In this document: piece by piece, positions 34,566 to 43,430 of the stretch
Layout: each line of letters starts with the position of its first letter
How positions within the stretch are numbered: position 1 is the stretch's first letter
IMG/VR virus record: IMGVR_UViG_3300045911_000150
Coordinates: 1-57,615 of that record
Origin: a virus
Direction: 5' to 3' (one strand)
DNA length: 57,615 bases
Program-made: the position numbers and the translations under genes
Notes under the pieces: model-generated
Seen by the model: only the letters and a program-made list of their open reading frames with translations
What the model was told of the DNA's origin: nothing
Databases searched by the model: none

Positions 34566-35699
34566 TCAATCGTCCCAGTCGCTCAGGAGCTCCTTCAGGT
34601 CGGCAGGGATCTCCGGGTCCACCGCCACAGGCGCCGCCGGGCGCGCGGGTGCAGCGCGGGGCGGTGCGATCACCTCGTCATCGTCGTCCATGATGATCGC
34701 AGCCGAGGGCTTGGAGGCCTTCGCCTTCGCCTCGGCTTCGGCCTTGGCAGCGGCAGCGGCAGCTTCGGCCTCGGCTTTCGCCTTCGCCTTGGCGGCCTTG
34801 GCGGCCTTGGCGTCGGCTGCCCGCTTCGCCTCGGCCTGCAGCGCAGCTTCCGCCTCGGCATCGACCCTGGCCTTCGCCTTGGCAGCAGCGATGGCCGCGC
34901 CGTCGTCATCCGCTTCGGTGGCGATCGGGATGCCGTTCACACCGGCGGGCGTCCAGGTCCCGGCGAGCAGCTTGGTGACCGCCTCGGACTTCACCACCGG
35001 CGTGATGAAGCTCACCTCGTCGGGGGTGAGGAACCGATCCGGCGAGAAGACGACCTTCGGGTACGCCACGCTCGGATCGAACTTCATCTTGGTCACGACC
35101 ATGGCGCTGTGGTTGACGCCCCGCGCCTTGAGGAAGTCGCGGTACTGCTGGAACGCGAACCACTGAGGATCGTCCAGCTCCTTGTCGTAGTCGCTGGTCA
35201 CCGGGATCTTCATCCGCAGAGGCTCCATGTCCATCTTGTGGGCAGGAACCACGGCCATGATCCGGTGCTGCGAGCAGGCCGCCACGGCCTTGCCCTGCTC
35301 CGAGACTTTCGACCCTTTCACGGCCAGCGGGCACTCGGCGCAGGTGCGGCTCTGCGGCTCGGCGATCGAGGGGTGCGGCTTGTCCCCGTCATCCGACCAG
35401 CAGGTGGGCTGGGAGGCCTTGGCCGGGTCGTAGGCGCCCGGGTAGTAGGACCGGCCCCGGCGCGGGTTGAACCCGAGGATCACGGCGCGCATGACCGAGA
35501 CAGGGATTTCGTCCCCGTCGGCGTCGCGCTTCATCAGCGGCACCTTCTCGCCGTTCAGCGAGATGGTCCAGACCTTTCCCTCGAACGAGAGGGACGGGGT
35601 CGTCTGCTTGTCGGGGATGTTCCCCTCGTCGTTCAGGTCGCGCAGATAGTCCGGGATCGCGACGGTCTTGGCGTCGAACAGGGTCAAGGCGGTGCTCAT
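34566..35699 (-). CDS. Putative single-stranded DNA-binding protein with acidic tail (377 aa)
   Basis: The N-terminal two thirds is a beta-rich domain with a Cys cluster (TCAECPLAVKG and nearby CSQH; four Cys/His ligands at about 99-145). A long Ala/Lys/Glu helix (about 265-330) follows. The C-terminus ends in acidic ELLSDWDD, the typical tip by which phage SSBs recruit partners. The gene lies between primase-helicase and helicase genes and has CAAGGAGTACACATG as its start context. Assignment is by context and acidic tail rather than by a diagnostic OB motif. Confidence 0.65.
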   Translation of the reverse strand: MSTALTLFDAKTVAIPDYLRDLNDEGNIPDKQTTPSLSFEGKVWTISLNGEKVPLMKRDADGDEIPVSVMRAVILGFNPRRGRSYYPGAYDPAKASQPTCWSDDGDKPHPSIAEPQSRTCAECPLAVKGSKVSEQGKAVAACSQHRIMAVVPAHKMDMEPLRMKIPVTSDYDKELDDPQWFAFQQYRDFLKARGVNHSAMVVTKMKFDPSVAYPKVVFSPDRFLTPDEVSFITPVVKSEAVTKLLAGTWTPAGVNGIPIATEADDDGAAIAAAKAKARVDAEAEAALQAEAKRAADAKAAKAAKAKAKAEAEAAAAAAKAEAEAKAKASKPSAAIIMDDDDEVIAPPRAAPARPAAPVAVDPEIPADLKELLSDWDD

Positions 35700-35713
35700 G
35701 TGTACTCCTTGGG

Positions 35714-36112
35714 CTAGGTTTCGGTCGCGTCCGAGCGGCGAACCCGGACCACGTATTTGCTGAAGACGTTGACTCCCGGGGGCAGGGCGCCCTCGTTGGC
35801 CTCCATGTATTGCGTGATGAAGGTTTTCTTGATCCGGCGCTCAAGCGCGTCGAAAGCGTCGTTCTGTTTGATCCAGTCGTAGAAGGCCCCCCAGTCAGCC
35901 GCCGAGGGTATGACATCTTTCTGGCGATAGAAAGTGCCGTGGTCGGTGCCGACCTGCGTGGCCTGAACCGACTCCAGATGCTGTAGCAGAAACGCTTCGA
36001 TGCGCTCCATCTTGGCTTTGAGGTCTGCGTCCTCGGCCTCGAAGGCGCGCTTCTTCTCCGCGCGCTTATCCCGAATCTTGACATAGGTCGCGACGACCTT
36101 GTTCAAGTCCAT
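35714..36112 (-). CDS. Conserved phage replication-cluster protein (132 aa)
   Basis: The protein starts MDLNKVVATYVKIRDKR. A coiled coil (about 10-50) is followed by TDHGTFYRQKDVIPSAADW and a C-terminal PPGVNVFSKYVVRVRR. This pattern recurs next to helicase and SSB genes in many phages, function unknown. It is the first gene after promoter 36147-36175 and has the leader ACACACAGGAGG. Confidence 0.7.
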   Translation of the reverse strand: MDLNKVVATYVKIRDKRAEKKRAFEAEDADLKAKMERIEAFLLQHLESVQATQVGTDHGTFYRQKDVIPSAADWGAFYDWIKQNDAFDALERRIKKTFITQYMEANEGALPPGVNVFSKYVVRVRRSDATET

Positions 36113-36146
36113 GTGGCACCCTCCTGTGTGTAGCCGTGATGTATTG

Positions 36147-36175
36147 TATGTATCAGATGTAAGTCATGGTGTCAA
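36147..36175 (-). promoter_or_regulatory. Sigma70-type promoter for the SSB/primase operon
   Basis: On the minus strand TTGACA (36175-36170), a 17-bp spacer and TACATA (36152-36147) lie between the helicase stop and gene 35714-36112. The -35 is a perfect consensus. Confidence 0.75.
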
Positions 36176-36177
36176 GG

Positions 36178-37746
36178 TCAGGCCGTGATCTGCTTAAACA
36201 GCTCCAGGATAGTCTCCTGTGTCAGTCTCTTAGTGTCCACCATCTTGTAGATTTGCCACTCGACGGGGTGGATTCCGATCCGCAGGACCGTCATCTTGCG
36301 GGTCTGGCCCGTGCGGTTGAACCGCTCGATGACCTGCAGGTATTCGTCATTGGAGTAGATCGGGCCGTAGAAGATCAGGGTGTCTGCCTCGGTGAGGTTC
36401 AGGCCGTGCGACATGACCTTGGGATGGCAGAGAAGAACGTGGGGGTCGGGCTGGGTCTTGAAGTCGTGGACGATCTGGTCCCGCCGCTTCGGGGAGACAT
36501 CCCCGTTCAGCAGGCCGACCGACCATGTGGTGCTCAGCTCGCGCTCCAGCGCCTGAATGATGCCCTTGAAGGGCACAACCACGATGACCTTGGCCGAGGC
36601 TTGCTCGATGCACTCCTTGAGCACGGATAGTCGCCCGCTATGCGGGATGTCGATATAGTCCCCGGTCAGCGGGTCCTTGATCGACCCGCACAGGATCTGC
36701 CGAATCTTGTTGATCTTGTCGGCCGCGTTGGCCGCCGAGATCACCGTGGTCGCTGCCTCGGCGCGCATGTGGCCGCGCATCTCCAGGAACGCCTTGCGCT
36801 GCTCGGGCGTGATCTCGGCCTGCCGGTCCCGCACGGTTACCGGCGGCAGGTCGAGGCAGTCAGCCTTGCGGAACCGCACCGCCGGCCACAAGGCCTTGTA
36901 CGCGGTGTCGTAGGCATCGTGGCGCGGCGCCCACTTGAAGGTGCTGACCTTGACCATGGTCATGCGCTCGAACACCCCGTAATACTCTGGAACACGTTGT
37001 GGACTGACCAGCCGCGCAAGCGCCCAGGCGTCGGTCGGTGCGTTCGGGCACGGCGTGCCGGTCAGCAGCCACAGCCGCTGGTCCGGGCGGATCAGCTTCT
37101 TCAGGGCCTTGTACTTCTTGGTCTGGTGGTTGCGGAACATCGACGCCTCGTCGATCACCACCAGGTCGATCTCGGGGTTCTTGCGCAGCGCCTCGGTCAC
37201 GGCGGAAATCATCACCCCGTCGTGGTTGAGGATGTAGATGTCGGCCGGCTTCTCCAGCGCGGCGAGACGCTTCTCCTTCGGCCCGTAGACCACGGACACC
37301 GGGCGGTGCATCAGCACGTCGAAACAGTCGCTCTGCCACACCCGCACCATCGTGGACAGCGGCGTCAGGATCAGCGCCTTGCGCACCCGGCCGGTCTTGA
37401 TCAGCCAGTCGATGGCCCAGAGGGTCGCAGCGGTCTTGCCGGTCCCCATCTCGGACAGGTTGAAGCACCGGCGATGGAGGGTCAGAAACTCCGCCATGAC
37501 CTTCTGGTGCTCGAATGGCTGGTAGCGCCCTGGCCACGTGTAGTCCGTCAGGATCGGCGCGGGCACGTCGATGCCGAGATTGCGCAACACCTTGACGCTT
37601 TCCAGCGTGTGCTGGGTGGCCAGGTTGAATTGGTCCCCCGGCAACAGCTTGGAGCGCGGTAGCAGCTCGCGCAGACCGAGCGGGTCCTGCGCCTTGAGCA
37701 GCACGCTGCCCGTGCCGCGGTGGACAACAGCGGTCGCAGCCTGCAT
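36178..37746 (-). CDS. SNF2/DEAD-type superfamily 2 helicase (522 aa)
   Basis: Walker A SEMGTGKTAA (98-107), DEAS box VIDEAS (about 198-203) and motif VI QVIERFNRTGQTRK near residue 483 identify an SNF2-like ATPase. Phage members of this type act in replication or recombination. ATG 37746 overlaps the upstream stop (TGATG), so translation is coupled to the VRR-NUC gene. The full set of motifs and normal length argue for activity. Confidence 0.9.
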   Translation of the reverse strand: MQAATAVVHRGTGSVLLKAQDPLGLRELLPRSKLLPGDQFNLATQHTLESVKVLRNLGIDVPAPILTDYTWPGRYQPFEHQKVMAEFLTLHRRCFNLSEMGTGKTAATLWAIDWLIKTGRVRKALILTPLSTMVRVWQSDCFDVLMHRPVSVVYGPKEKRLAALEKPADIYILNHDGVMISAVTEALRKNPEIDLVVIDEASMFRNHQTKKYKALKKLIRPDQRLWLLTGTPCPNAPTDAWALARLVSPQRVPEYYGVFERMTMVKVSTFKWAPRHDAYDTAYKALWPAVRFRKADCLDLPPVTVRDRQAEITPEQRKAFLEMRGHMRAEAATTVISAANAADKINKIRQILCGSIKDPLTGDYIDIPHSGRLSVLKECIEQASAKVIVVVPFKGIIQALERELSTTWSVGLLNGDVSPKRRDQIVHDFKTQPDPHVLLCHPKVMSHGLNLTEADTLIFYGPIYSNDEYLQVIERFNRTGQTRKMTVLRIGIHPVEWQIYKMVDTKRLTQETILELFKQITA

Positions 37747-38153
37747 CACTTGCGGCCTTCCACGATTGCCTCGGTCAGCAGGCGGATAGCATCCAGCATC
37801 GCAGCGCCGTCGGAGGCCTGCACCTTCTGCCCGTCGCTGACCGTGGCCGCAGCAGCGTCGAAGGCCGTCAGGAACGCAGCGAATACGGGCAGGGTCGTCT
37901 CGGTCACCACCAGGCCGAACCCGTCCTCGGCCGCGACGGACTCAAGGAACGCGCGCTGCAGCTGGGACGGCTTGTTCTTGCCGAACTTGGTCTCGACAGC
38001 CATGAACACCCCGTCGCGAAGCGCGAGGAAGTCGGCCACGCCCTGGGCGCCAAACCCGTTGGCGCCGGGCATCCACCAGAACCACTTGTGTCGGGTCAGC
38101 AGCTTCTTGACCTCGGCCTTCACGTCTTTTTCGGTAGTGAGTGTGCGGGGCAT
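37746..38153 (-). CDS. VRR-NUC domain nuclease (135 aa)
   Basis: The PD-(D/E)XK-type VRR-NUC core is visible: GVADFLAL (D41), MAVETK (E54, K56) and SQLQRAFL (Q64). Stand-alone VRR-NUC proteins are common in phages next to SNF2 helicases and may resolve branched DNA. The start is chosen at MPRTLTTEKD because it follows the previous stop by 2 nt and has AGAAG upstream. The stop overlaps the helicase start. Confidence 0.88.
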   Translation of the reverse strand: MPRTLTTEKDVKAEVKKLLTRHKWFWWMPGANGFGAQGVADFLALRDGVFMAVETKFGKNKPSQLQRAFLESVAAEDGFGLVVTETTLPVFAAFLTAFDAAAATVSDGQKVQASDGAAMLDAIRLLTEAIVEGRK

Positions 38154-38155
38154 GG

Positions 38156-38725
38156 CTATTTCTTCTCGAAGATGGTGACCACACGAAACCGGTGGTTGGT
38201 GGACTTCACAACTGCGATGTAGGCGATGACAGCCCACTGATCCTTGCGATACATCGGTAGCACCTGATCCAGCCACACTACGTGCGTCCCGGGTCGCGAG
38301 CGGCTGCCCAGTGCCTGCATGACCTTGTTCCGCTTGATCATGGTTGTCTGGTAGTGCTCGGCGTCTTCGACCGAATAGGGCGGGTCTGCGAGGATCAAGT
38401 CGTAGCTCTCGACCGGAACCTTCTCCAGCGACTGGGCATCATCGACGTAGGTGGGGTTCAGGTCCGGCGAGATGTCCACCGTATCTCCGGGCAGGTCCGA
38501 CTGGTCGACGCGACCGCTGAAGATATGGAGCACACGCTGCTTCTCAGGAAACAGCGCGCGGACCCGGCGCAGATAGGTGGCCGGATAGCCGCCATAGTAT
38601 CCACTCTTGACGCGGTAGTCGTTCCCCATGATCCACGTGCCGTAGATCACGTCGCCTAGCGTCCAGAGCGCCGGAGGAAACCCCGTCTGCGCGGCGTAGG
38701 CCGCGATGCGTTCGGAGGGCAGCAT
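38156..38725 (-). CDS. DNA N6-adenine/N4-cytosine-type methyltransferase (189 aa)
   Basis: The catalytic motif DPPY is at 114-117 and an AdoMet-binding-like RVLHIFSGRV at about 64-73. The length is short, so a small target-recognition region is likely. The start ATG overlaps the upstream stop (TGATG) and has AAGGAG. It may protect phage DNA from host restriction or modify specific sites; no partner restriction enzyme gene is adjacent. Confidence 0.85.
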   Translation of the reverse strand: MLPSERIAAYAAQTGFPPALWTLGDVIYGTWIMGNDYRVKSGYYGGYPATYLRRVRALFPEKQRVLHIFSGRVDQSDLPGDTVDISPDLNPTYVDDAQSLEKVPVESYDLILADPPYSVEDAEHYQTTMIKRNKVMQALGSRSRPGTHVVWLDQVLPMYRKDQWAVIAYIAVVKSTNHRFRVVTIFEKK

Positions 38726-39396
38726 CAGTAGCTCCTTTTCGGCTTCCAGTGCTCGCAGTGCCTGACCGGGCACCAGCCGTTGCAGAGCCCCGAGGGCTTC
38801 TCGCGCCACACGTCGTCGTGGAACGCCTGCCGATACTGGCGCAGGTCGCCGGTCATGTGGCTCCAGAGCTCCGGGATCATGGGTCGGGTCACCAGCTTGG
38901 TATCTGCTTGCTTATCCTGTGTCCAGTATAGATGCAAGTCAATGGTTGTCACGTCCGGGTGTTTGGCAAAAACCCATATCGCGAAGATATAGAGCTGCAC
39001 CCAGTCGGGCTTCCGCTTGCCGGTCTTGTAGTCCACAACATCGGCGGTTCTGTTGTGGATCCGGTGGTAGTCCAGCACCCCGCGCCACCAGACATCCCGG
39101 TCGAAGAACCCACAGGGCTCGGCGCGCTTGTTCAGGGCGACCTTTTCCTCGGCCTTCGCGACGCCCGGCGCCTGCCTCAGCTTGTCGAGGAAGGGCTGGT
39201 GCTCAGCCAGCATGTCGGGCAGCGGGGTGCCGTGCCCGACGAACAGCTCGAAAGCCTTGTGGATTTGGTTCCCCCAGACCAGCGCCTCGGTGCTTTCTTC
39301 CTTGACGGACTTGATCACCCGCTTCTCGTAGAACGCGCGCGGGCAGTTCTTGAAGTCGGTGAGACTCGTGTAGCTCCATGGCATCGGTGCGGGCAT
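38725..39396 (-). CDS. Cas4/RecB-like PD-(D/E)XK exonuclease with Fe-S cysteines (223 aa)
   Basis: WGNQIHKAFE (H46), RGVLDYH (D109) and VVDYKTGK (D122, K124) form the RecB-family nuclease core. Four cysteines, C18 (FKNCPRAF) and C205/C209/C214 (CNGWCPVRHC), match the Cas4/AddB iron-sulfur layout. It probably acts as a single-strand exonuclease in replication or recombination. There is no CRISPR array here. The start overlaps the upstream stop (TGATG), and the stop overlaps the methyltransferase start. Confidence 0.88.
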   Translation of the reverse strand: MPAPMPWSYTSLTDFKNCPRAFYEKRVIKSVKEESTEALVWGNQIHKAFELFVGHGTPLPDMLAEHQPFLDKLRQAPGVAKAEEKVALNKRAEPCGFFDRDVWWRGVLDYHRIHNRTADVVDYKTGKRKPDWVQLYIFAIWVFAKHPDVTTIDLHLYWTQDKQADTKLVTRPMIPELWSHMTGDLRQYRQAFHDDVWREKPSGLCNGWCPVRHCEHWKPKRSY

Positions 39397-39941
39397 CAGA
39401 GCACCAGGCTCAGCGCGGCGCGAATGCGCTGCAGGTGACGCGCCTGGTCCACAGCGTCGTCGAGAGCGTTGTGGTGTGTGCCCGATCGCTGGATCCTGAC
39501 CTGCGGGGTCAGCGCCTTGAGCGTGCGGTAGCACCGGTCGTTCCGGTGGTCCCAGAACGGATCCGTGCCGAGACTCCGGTAGGCCGAGGCGAGGATCACG
39601 TTGTCGAAGGCCGCGCCGTTGCCCCAGACCCTGATGTCTTCGGTACTCTCCACGGCCACCTGCTGGTCGCGCACCCACCTCGACAGACCGGTGAGGGCGG
39701 AGTAGGCGTCAACCTTGCGCTCGGCCAGCCAGGCCTCGCGCGCGGCGGTGCGCTCAGGACTCATCCACCACAGGATGGTGTTCGTATCTACGTGCCGCCC
39801 CGGCATCGAGGCCGGCTCGATCGCGGCGTAGAACCGCTCCCCCACATCGGCGCCCTTGGGGTCGAACATGCACGCGCCGATCGAGACGATCAACGCATTG
39901 GGCTGGGTAGACCAGGTCTCAAGGTCGATCATTACGTGCAT
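39396..39941 (-). CDS. DnaQ-like 3'-5' exonuclease (181 aa)
   Basis: DEDD-type motifs are present: IDLET (D6, E8), NGAAFDN and HHNALDDAVDQA. The size and pattern resemble phage T4 DexA-type exonucleases rather than polymerase proofreading subunits. GGGAGG lies upstream of ATG. It would trim single-stranded 3' ends during replication or degrade host DNA. Confidence 0.87.
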   Translation of the reverse strand: MHVMIDLETWSTQPNALIVSIGACMFDPKGADVGERFYAAIEPASMPGRHVDTNTILWWMSPERTAAREAWLAERKVDAYSALTGLSRWVRDQQVAVESTEDIRVWGNGAAFDNVILASAYRSLGTDPFWDHRNDRCYRTLKALTPQVRIQRSGTHHNALDDAVDQARHLQRIRAALSLVL

Positions 39942-39944
39942 CGC

Positions 39945-40259
39945 TCACACCCTCCCATGCCCGTGACTGAACGACAGCTCGCCCGCCAGCGCCCGGTAGC
40001 CCAGCCCGTCGACGTAGTTGTCCGCATGCTGGGGGTTCCCTCGCGCGCGGGCGTCCTTGAACAGACCCATCATCATGGCCACGTCGTGCGGCGTCAGCGG
40101 CGACGTGAGGCGATGCTCAAGCCACCAGTTCCACACGCCTGCGATGCTGGCGAAGCTGTCCTCGGCGTTGCCATGGGTCGCTGCCCTGTCGCGCGTGATC
40201 GCTTCGTTGGCAAACCGCAGAAGCGCGGTGCGGGTCTGTTCTGTCGTGTCGGCGCTCAT
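39945..40259 (-). CDS. DUF6378-like conserved phage protein (104 aa)
   Basis: THGNAEDSFASIAGVWNWWL and DVAMMMGLFKDARARGNPQH with DNYVDGLGY match a widespread family of phage proteins of unknown function found among nucleotide-metabolism and replication genes. ATG 40259 has AGGAG and overlaps the previous stop (ATGA). Confidence 0.8.
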   Translation of the reverse strand: MSADTTEQTRTALLRFANEAITRDRAATHGNAEDSFASIAGVWNWWLEHRLTSPLTPHDVAMMMGLFKDARARGNPQHADNYVDGLGYRALAGELSFSHGHGRV

Positions 40260-40438
40260 TTCGACTTCTCCTTTGCGCCTGCCTTCCCATGGCGGGCCGT
40301 GTTTCCGATGCTGCTCGCGTGGGTGCGCTTCTGGCTGATGTCGCGCTTGCGCCCATCCTCGTCGACAGGCTTCGGGGACTTGGCCGAGAGCGGCTTGCAC
40401 AGCTCGGCGATGGTAGGGCCAGGCAGGATAGGCTTCAT
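40256..40438 (-). CDS. Small basic hypothetical protein (60 aa)
   Basis: The sequence begins MKPILPGPTIAELCKPLS and ends in a highly basic stretch rich in Lys/Arg/His. The start context GTGGAGGACTGACATG is shaped like the mini-ORF leader used downstream: the last codons of the upstream methyltransferase gene provide GTG-GAG-GAC-TGA. The stop overlaps the next ATG. The function is unknown. Confidence 0.65.
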   Translation of the reverse strand: MKPILPGPTIAELCKPLSAKSPKPVDEDGRKRDISQKRTHASSIGNTARHGKAGAKEKSK

Positions 40439-40439
40439 G

Positions 40440-41051
40440 TCAGTCCTCCACGTGTGAAAACTTTTCGACTTCGTCTCCCCACGCAGTCCACCCGAGGCGG
40501 CGCTGACGCGAGAACATGTCGAGCCTCTGTGCGGAGGGCATCAGCATCTCCGCCGCGATGTAGGCTTCGTCGGGCTTGCGCGAGTGCTCCCGCACCAGCC
40601 CTTCGACGGTGATCATGCTCGGCTGATCGGTCGCGTCCTCGCCCGAGGTCACCGCAGAGCGGACGTTGCGCGTCGTGCGCGGCTGGCCGCGCGTGCCGAT
40701 CAGGAACGGCTCGTTGGCCGAGCGCAGCAGATAGCCGGTACCGAACCCGGTCTTGCCGGTCCGGGTGCGCTTCACCCAGGTGCCGGCGGTCTTGTAGGCG
40801 AACCCCCACGCCCGCATGGTCTCCAGCGCCTGAGGCAGCATGGGGTTGGTCGCCCAGAGCCACAACAGGCAGTGTCTGGACGCAACCTCGGCCACCGGCA
40901 GGGCTGCGATGTCGAGCATGGTCATGGTGCGGTACTGACCGCCAGCGCCCTTGGGAGTGACCCCCTTGGCGGAGCGGGTGGCGAAGGTCCACGGCGGGTC
41001 GGCCATGATCAGGTCGAACCCGCCAGGTGGACAGATGGCGAGAAGGTTCAT
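40440..41051 (-). CDS. MT-A70 family adenine methyltransferase (203 aa)
   Basis: The DPPW motif is at 18-21 (LIMADPPW) with the downstream LLWLWATNPML and EPFLIGTRGQPR characteristic of phage MT-A70 enzymes, which make N6-methyladenine in DNA. It is the second methyltransferase of the genome, of a different class from 38156-38725. The start overlaps the upstream HNH stop (ATGA). Confidence 0.9.
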   Translation of the reverse strand: MNLLAICPPGGFDLIMADPPWTFATRSAKGVTPKGAGGQYRTMTMLDIAALPVAEVASRHCLLWLWATNPMLPQALETMRAWGFAYKTAGTWVKRTRTGKTGFGTGYLLRSANEPFLIGTRGQPRTTRNVRSAVTSGEDATDQPSMITVEGLVREHSRKPDEAYIAAEMLMPSAQRLDMFSRQRRLGWTAWGDEVEKFSHVED

Positions 41052-41335
41052 GTGTTCCGCTTCATGCTGCCGTCCGGGTTGCGCGGGAAGCTGCGGTTCT
41101 CCGAGGCAGACACCACGCGGGCGTTCTTCAGCGTGTTCGCCCCGCCCTTGGACAGGGGTTTCTTGTGGTCGAGGTCCTTGCCGTCGCCGGTCTTGACCAT
41201 GCCCTTCTTCAGCGCGAGCCTGCGCAGGCGCTTGCGCTTCGCGTTGGGGCTATCCGAGCCCCCGATCTCGCCGCGCGCCCTGGCGGTGCGCGCCTCCTGC
41301 TTGTAGTCCCTGACGTAGCCGGGCGGGCTAGGCAT
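41048..41335 (-). CDS. HNH endonuclease (95 aa)
   Basis: DLDHKKPLSKGG (H57) with N68 and ENRS (N80) forms the beta-beta-alpha metal HNH core. A basic N-terminal half (AKRKRLRRLALKKG) would bind DNA. Phage HNH proteins often assist packaging or act as homing endonucleases. Start MPSPPG has AAGGAG and the stop overlaps the methyltransferase start. Confidence 0.82.
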   Translation of the reverse strand: MPSPPGYVRDYKQEARTARARGEIGGSDSPNAKRKRLRRLALKKGMVKTGDGKDLDHKKPLSKGGANTLKNARVVSASENRSFPRNPDGSMKRNT

Positions 41336-41504
41336 CGTGAGTCTCCTTCTCCAGAGTGTAGCCGAGGGCCTTGAATCGTGCGGGATCATAGGGCTCCTCG
41401 AAGGTGGCGTACTGCCCCTTCAGCCGGATGAGTCCTGTCGTCTTGTCGAGGCTCAGAACCTCGTAGCGCGTGCCGGTCGCTGTGTGTCTGAGAAACGCCT
41501 TCAT
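41328..41504 (-). CDS. Small hypothetical protein (58 aa)
   Basis: The product MKAFLRHTATGTRYEVLSLD continues as a compact beta-rich fold to ETHDA. ATG overlaps the polymerase stop (ATGA), with GGAGGTG about 11 nt upstream inside the polymerase gene, and the end overlaps the HNH start. The overlaps support expression. No function is assigned. Confidence 0.65.
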   Translation of the reverse strand: MKAFLRHTATGTRYEVLSLDKTTGLIRLKGQYATFEEPYDPARFKALGYTLEKETHDA

Positions 41505-43402
41505 GCCTGCTTCACCTCCTTGAGTGTGCCCCATGTGGGGCCGACCTTGATGTCCCACGGCAGCGGGATCGGAGGGCTGAATCCCCACGCCTGCCGGTAG
41601 GGAAGACCTGCCAACAGCTTCGGGACTTCGGCCACGAACCGACTGACCGCCGGGGTGGGCACGAACATGTAGATGCCGTCGTGCAGGTCCCACGCGAAGT
41701 AGGCGCCGACCTGACGAAGATACGGCGACAGAACCGCGATGGCCAGATACTTCTGGTCCGCCCCAGTGCCTTGGATCCGGTAGTTGATCGCCGTGGACCC
41801 CATCGACCACTCTTGCCTTCCTTGCCAGTTGCCCGTGACCTGCACGCGCCGACCTGCGAACGTTTCGACGTAACCAAGCCGCTTGGTCATGCTGATCTGC
41901 TTTTGCCAGTATACAGGCACTTGCTTGTAGCTGGCTTGGTATGTCTTGTGGATTACCATAGCCTCAGGCAGCGTCATAGGCAAGTTATATTGCACGCGAG
42001 CCACGGTTTGAAGTTTGGGCGCCGAGGTACGATATTGGAGCGACAGGTTTGCCACCTTACCCAGCTGTCGCGCATCTCGTGCATCGGGGTCGTCGGCTCC
42101 TACAAGGGTCATCAGGGTGCGATACTCCATACTTTTGATCTGGGCACCCATGAATGTGTGGGCATCTTCGCCCGGCAGGCACAGCTGCAGCATGGTCTCG
42201 TCGTCAGAGGCGATGGCCATCCACCGAAACTCCTGCCCGGCGGCGTCCACCTCGACGATCGTGTAGCCCGGCGGGGCCTGCAGCGCGGCACGGAAGGCCT
42301 TGTCGCGTTTCATCTGGTGCAAGGCGAAACCGGTCTGCACTGCAGCGACGCCGGTGCCTTGCTTGGAGCTGTAGGTCAGCCTTCCGCTGTACGTACCGAA
42401 CACGATGGCGGCTGGCCGGGTGCGCCCGTCGCCGTTGTACGCGGCACTGGCCAGCGGTGTCTCGGCGAACTTGGTCCGGTTGTTCAGCGCCTCGCGGTAC
42501 TCGCGCAGCCTCTTGGCGCGTGGGTCGACAAAGGCCAGCTCGTGGAGCGTCTCCTTGTCGGTCGCCCGACTGACCTTGCCGGTCTTCCTGCCGGTGTTCT
42601 CCTTGAGCACAGGAAGCTGCCAGTCGTCGAACAGCAGCTTGCCCAGCTGGGTCGGAGACCGGACGATCTTCTCGGTAACGCCGTGGGGCGCCAGTTCCTC
42701 AAGCAGCGCCGCCGCATCGTTCGCGAGCTTGGCCGACAGGTGCCGGGTGGCCACAGTGTCCACAGGGACGCCCCGCAGGTTCGCCAGCGCCGCGTGGGGC
42801 AGCATGCGTGCCTCGATCAGGGCGGCCTTCAGGCGCTGCGGCTCCGCCGCCAGCTTCTGCCACCAGTGCCGCGCCAGCCGCAGGGTGAAGGTGGTGTCCC
42901 GGACGTTGTAGGCGTGCAGCCGCGCCAGGTCCTCTGGCGCCGTGCTGTGGAAGTCGATGTCTTCCTCGTAGCCCGCGTGCGCGGGCAGCACCTCGGCGAC
43001 GCAGGCCTTGAGCCCGTAGGACTTCTTGTTCGGGCGATCGGTGTCGTACTCGGGCTCGATGAACCAGTGCCGCCAGAGCAGCATCCCGTCGAGCCACCGC
43101 GCCTTGAACACGAGGTCCTCCAGCCCGTAGGCCAGCAGCCACGAGATGTCGAACACGGTGTTCCAGCCAACGAGGTACTGGTCGCGCGCGATGGCGCGCT
43201 CCAGCATGTCGCGCATCATGTCCTGCGTCGGGTGCAGCCCGCCGTGCGGCACAACACGGCCGTTGACCCGCTCGCACCAGACGAGCGATGTCGCCCAGGC
43301 CTCGCCGGTCGCGACCCGCCACGGCTGCAGCGCGTAGGCCGGAAGCGTGCCGGATGTCTCGAAGTCGAAGGCAACGAACTTCTCGTCCGCCCAGGCGGTC
43401 AT
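41501..43402 (-). CDS. Family A DNA polymerase with 3'-5' exonuclease domain (633 aa)
   Basis: The exonuclease motifs are DFETSG (D13, E15), NTVFD (81-85) and YNVRD (165-169). Polymerase motif A is VDAAGQEFR (D386, R393), motif B is RQLGKVANLSLQY (R445, K449, Y457) and motif C is LHDG (H574, D575). The usual motif C is HDE; here the third residue is G576. Motif B also has NLS where NFG is usual. The catalytic aspartates are present, so activity is expected. It has leader CTCACACACACGGAG and is the probable replicative polymerase. Confidence 0.93.
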   Translation of the reverse strand: MTAWADEKFVAFDFETSGTLPAYALQPWRVATGEAWATSLVWCERVNGRVVPHGGLHPTQDMMRDMLERAIARDQYLVGWNTVFDISWLLAYGLEDLVFKARWLDGMLLWRHWFIEPEYDTDRPNKKSYGLKACVAEVLPAHAGYEEDIDFHSTAPEDLARLHAYNVRDTTFTLRLARHWWQKLAAEPQRLKAALIEARMLPHAALANLRGVPVDTVATRHLSAKLANDAAALLEELAPHGVTEKIVRSPTQLGKLLFDDWQLPVLKENTGRKTGKVSRATDKETLHELAFVDPRAKRLREYREALNNRTKFAETPLASAAYNGDGRTRPAAIVFGTYSGRLTYSSKQGTGVAAVQTGFALHQMKRDKAFRAALQAPPGYTIVEVDAAGQEFRWMAIASDDETMLQLCLPGEDAHTFMGAQIKSMEYRTLMTLVGADDPDARDARQLGKVANLSLQYRTSAPKLQTVARVQYNLPMTLPEAMVIHKTYQASYKQVPVYWQKQISMTKRLGYVETFAGRRVQVTGNWQGRQEWSMGSTAINYRIQGTGADQKYLAIAVLSPYLRQVGAYFAWDLHDGIYMFVPTPAVSRFVAEVPKLLAGLPYRQAWGFSPPIPLPWDIKVGPTWGTLKEVKQA

Positions 43403-43430
43403 GTGCTTCTCCGTGTGTGTGAGGTGGAGG

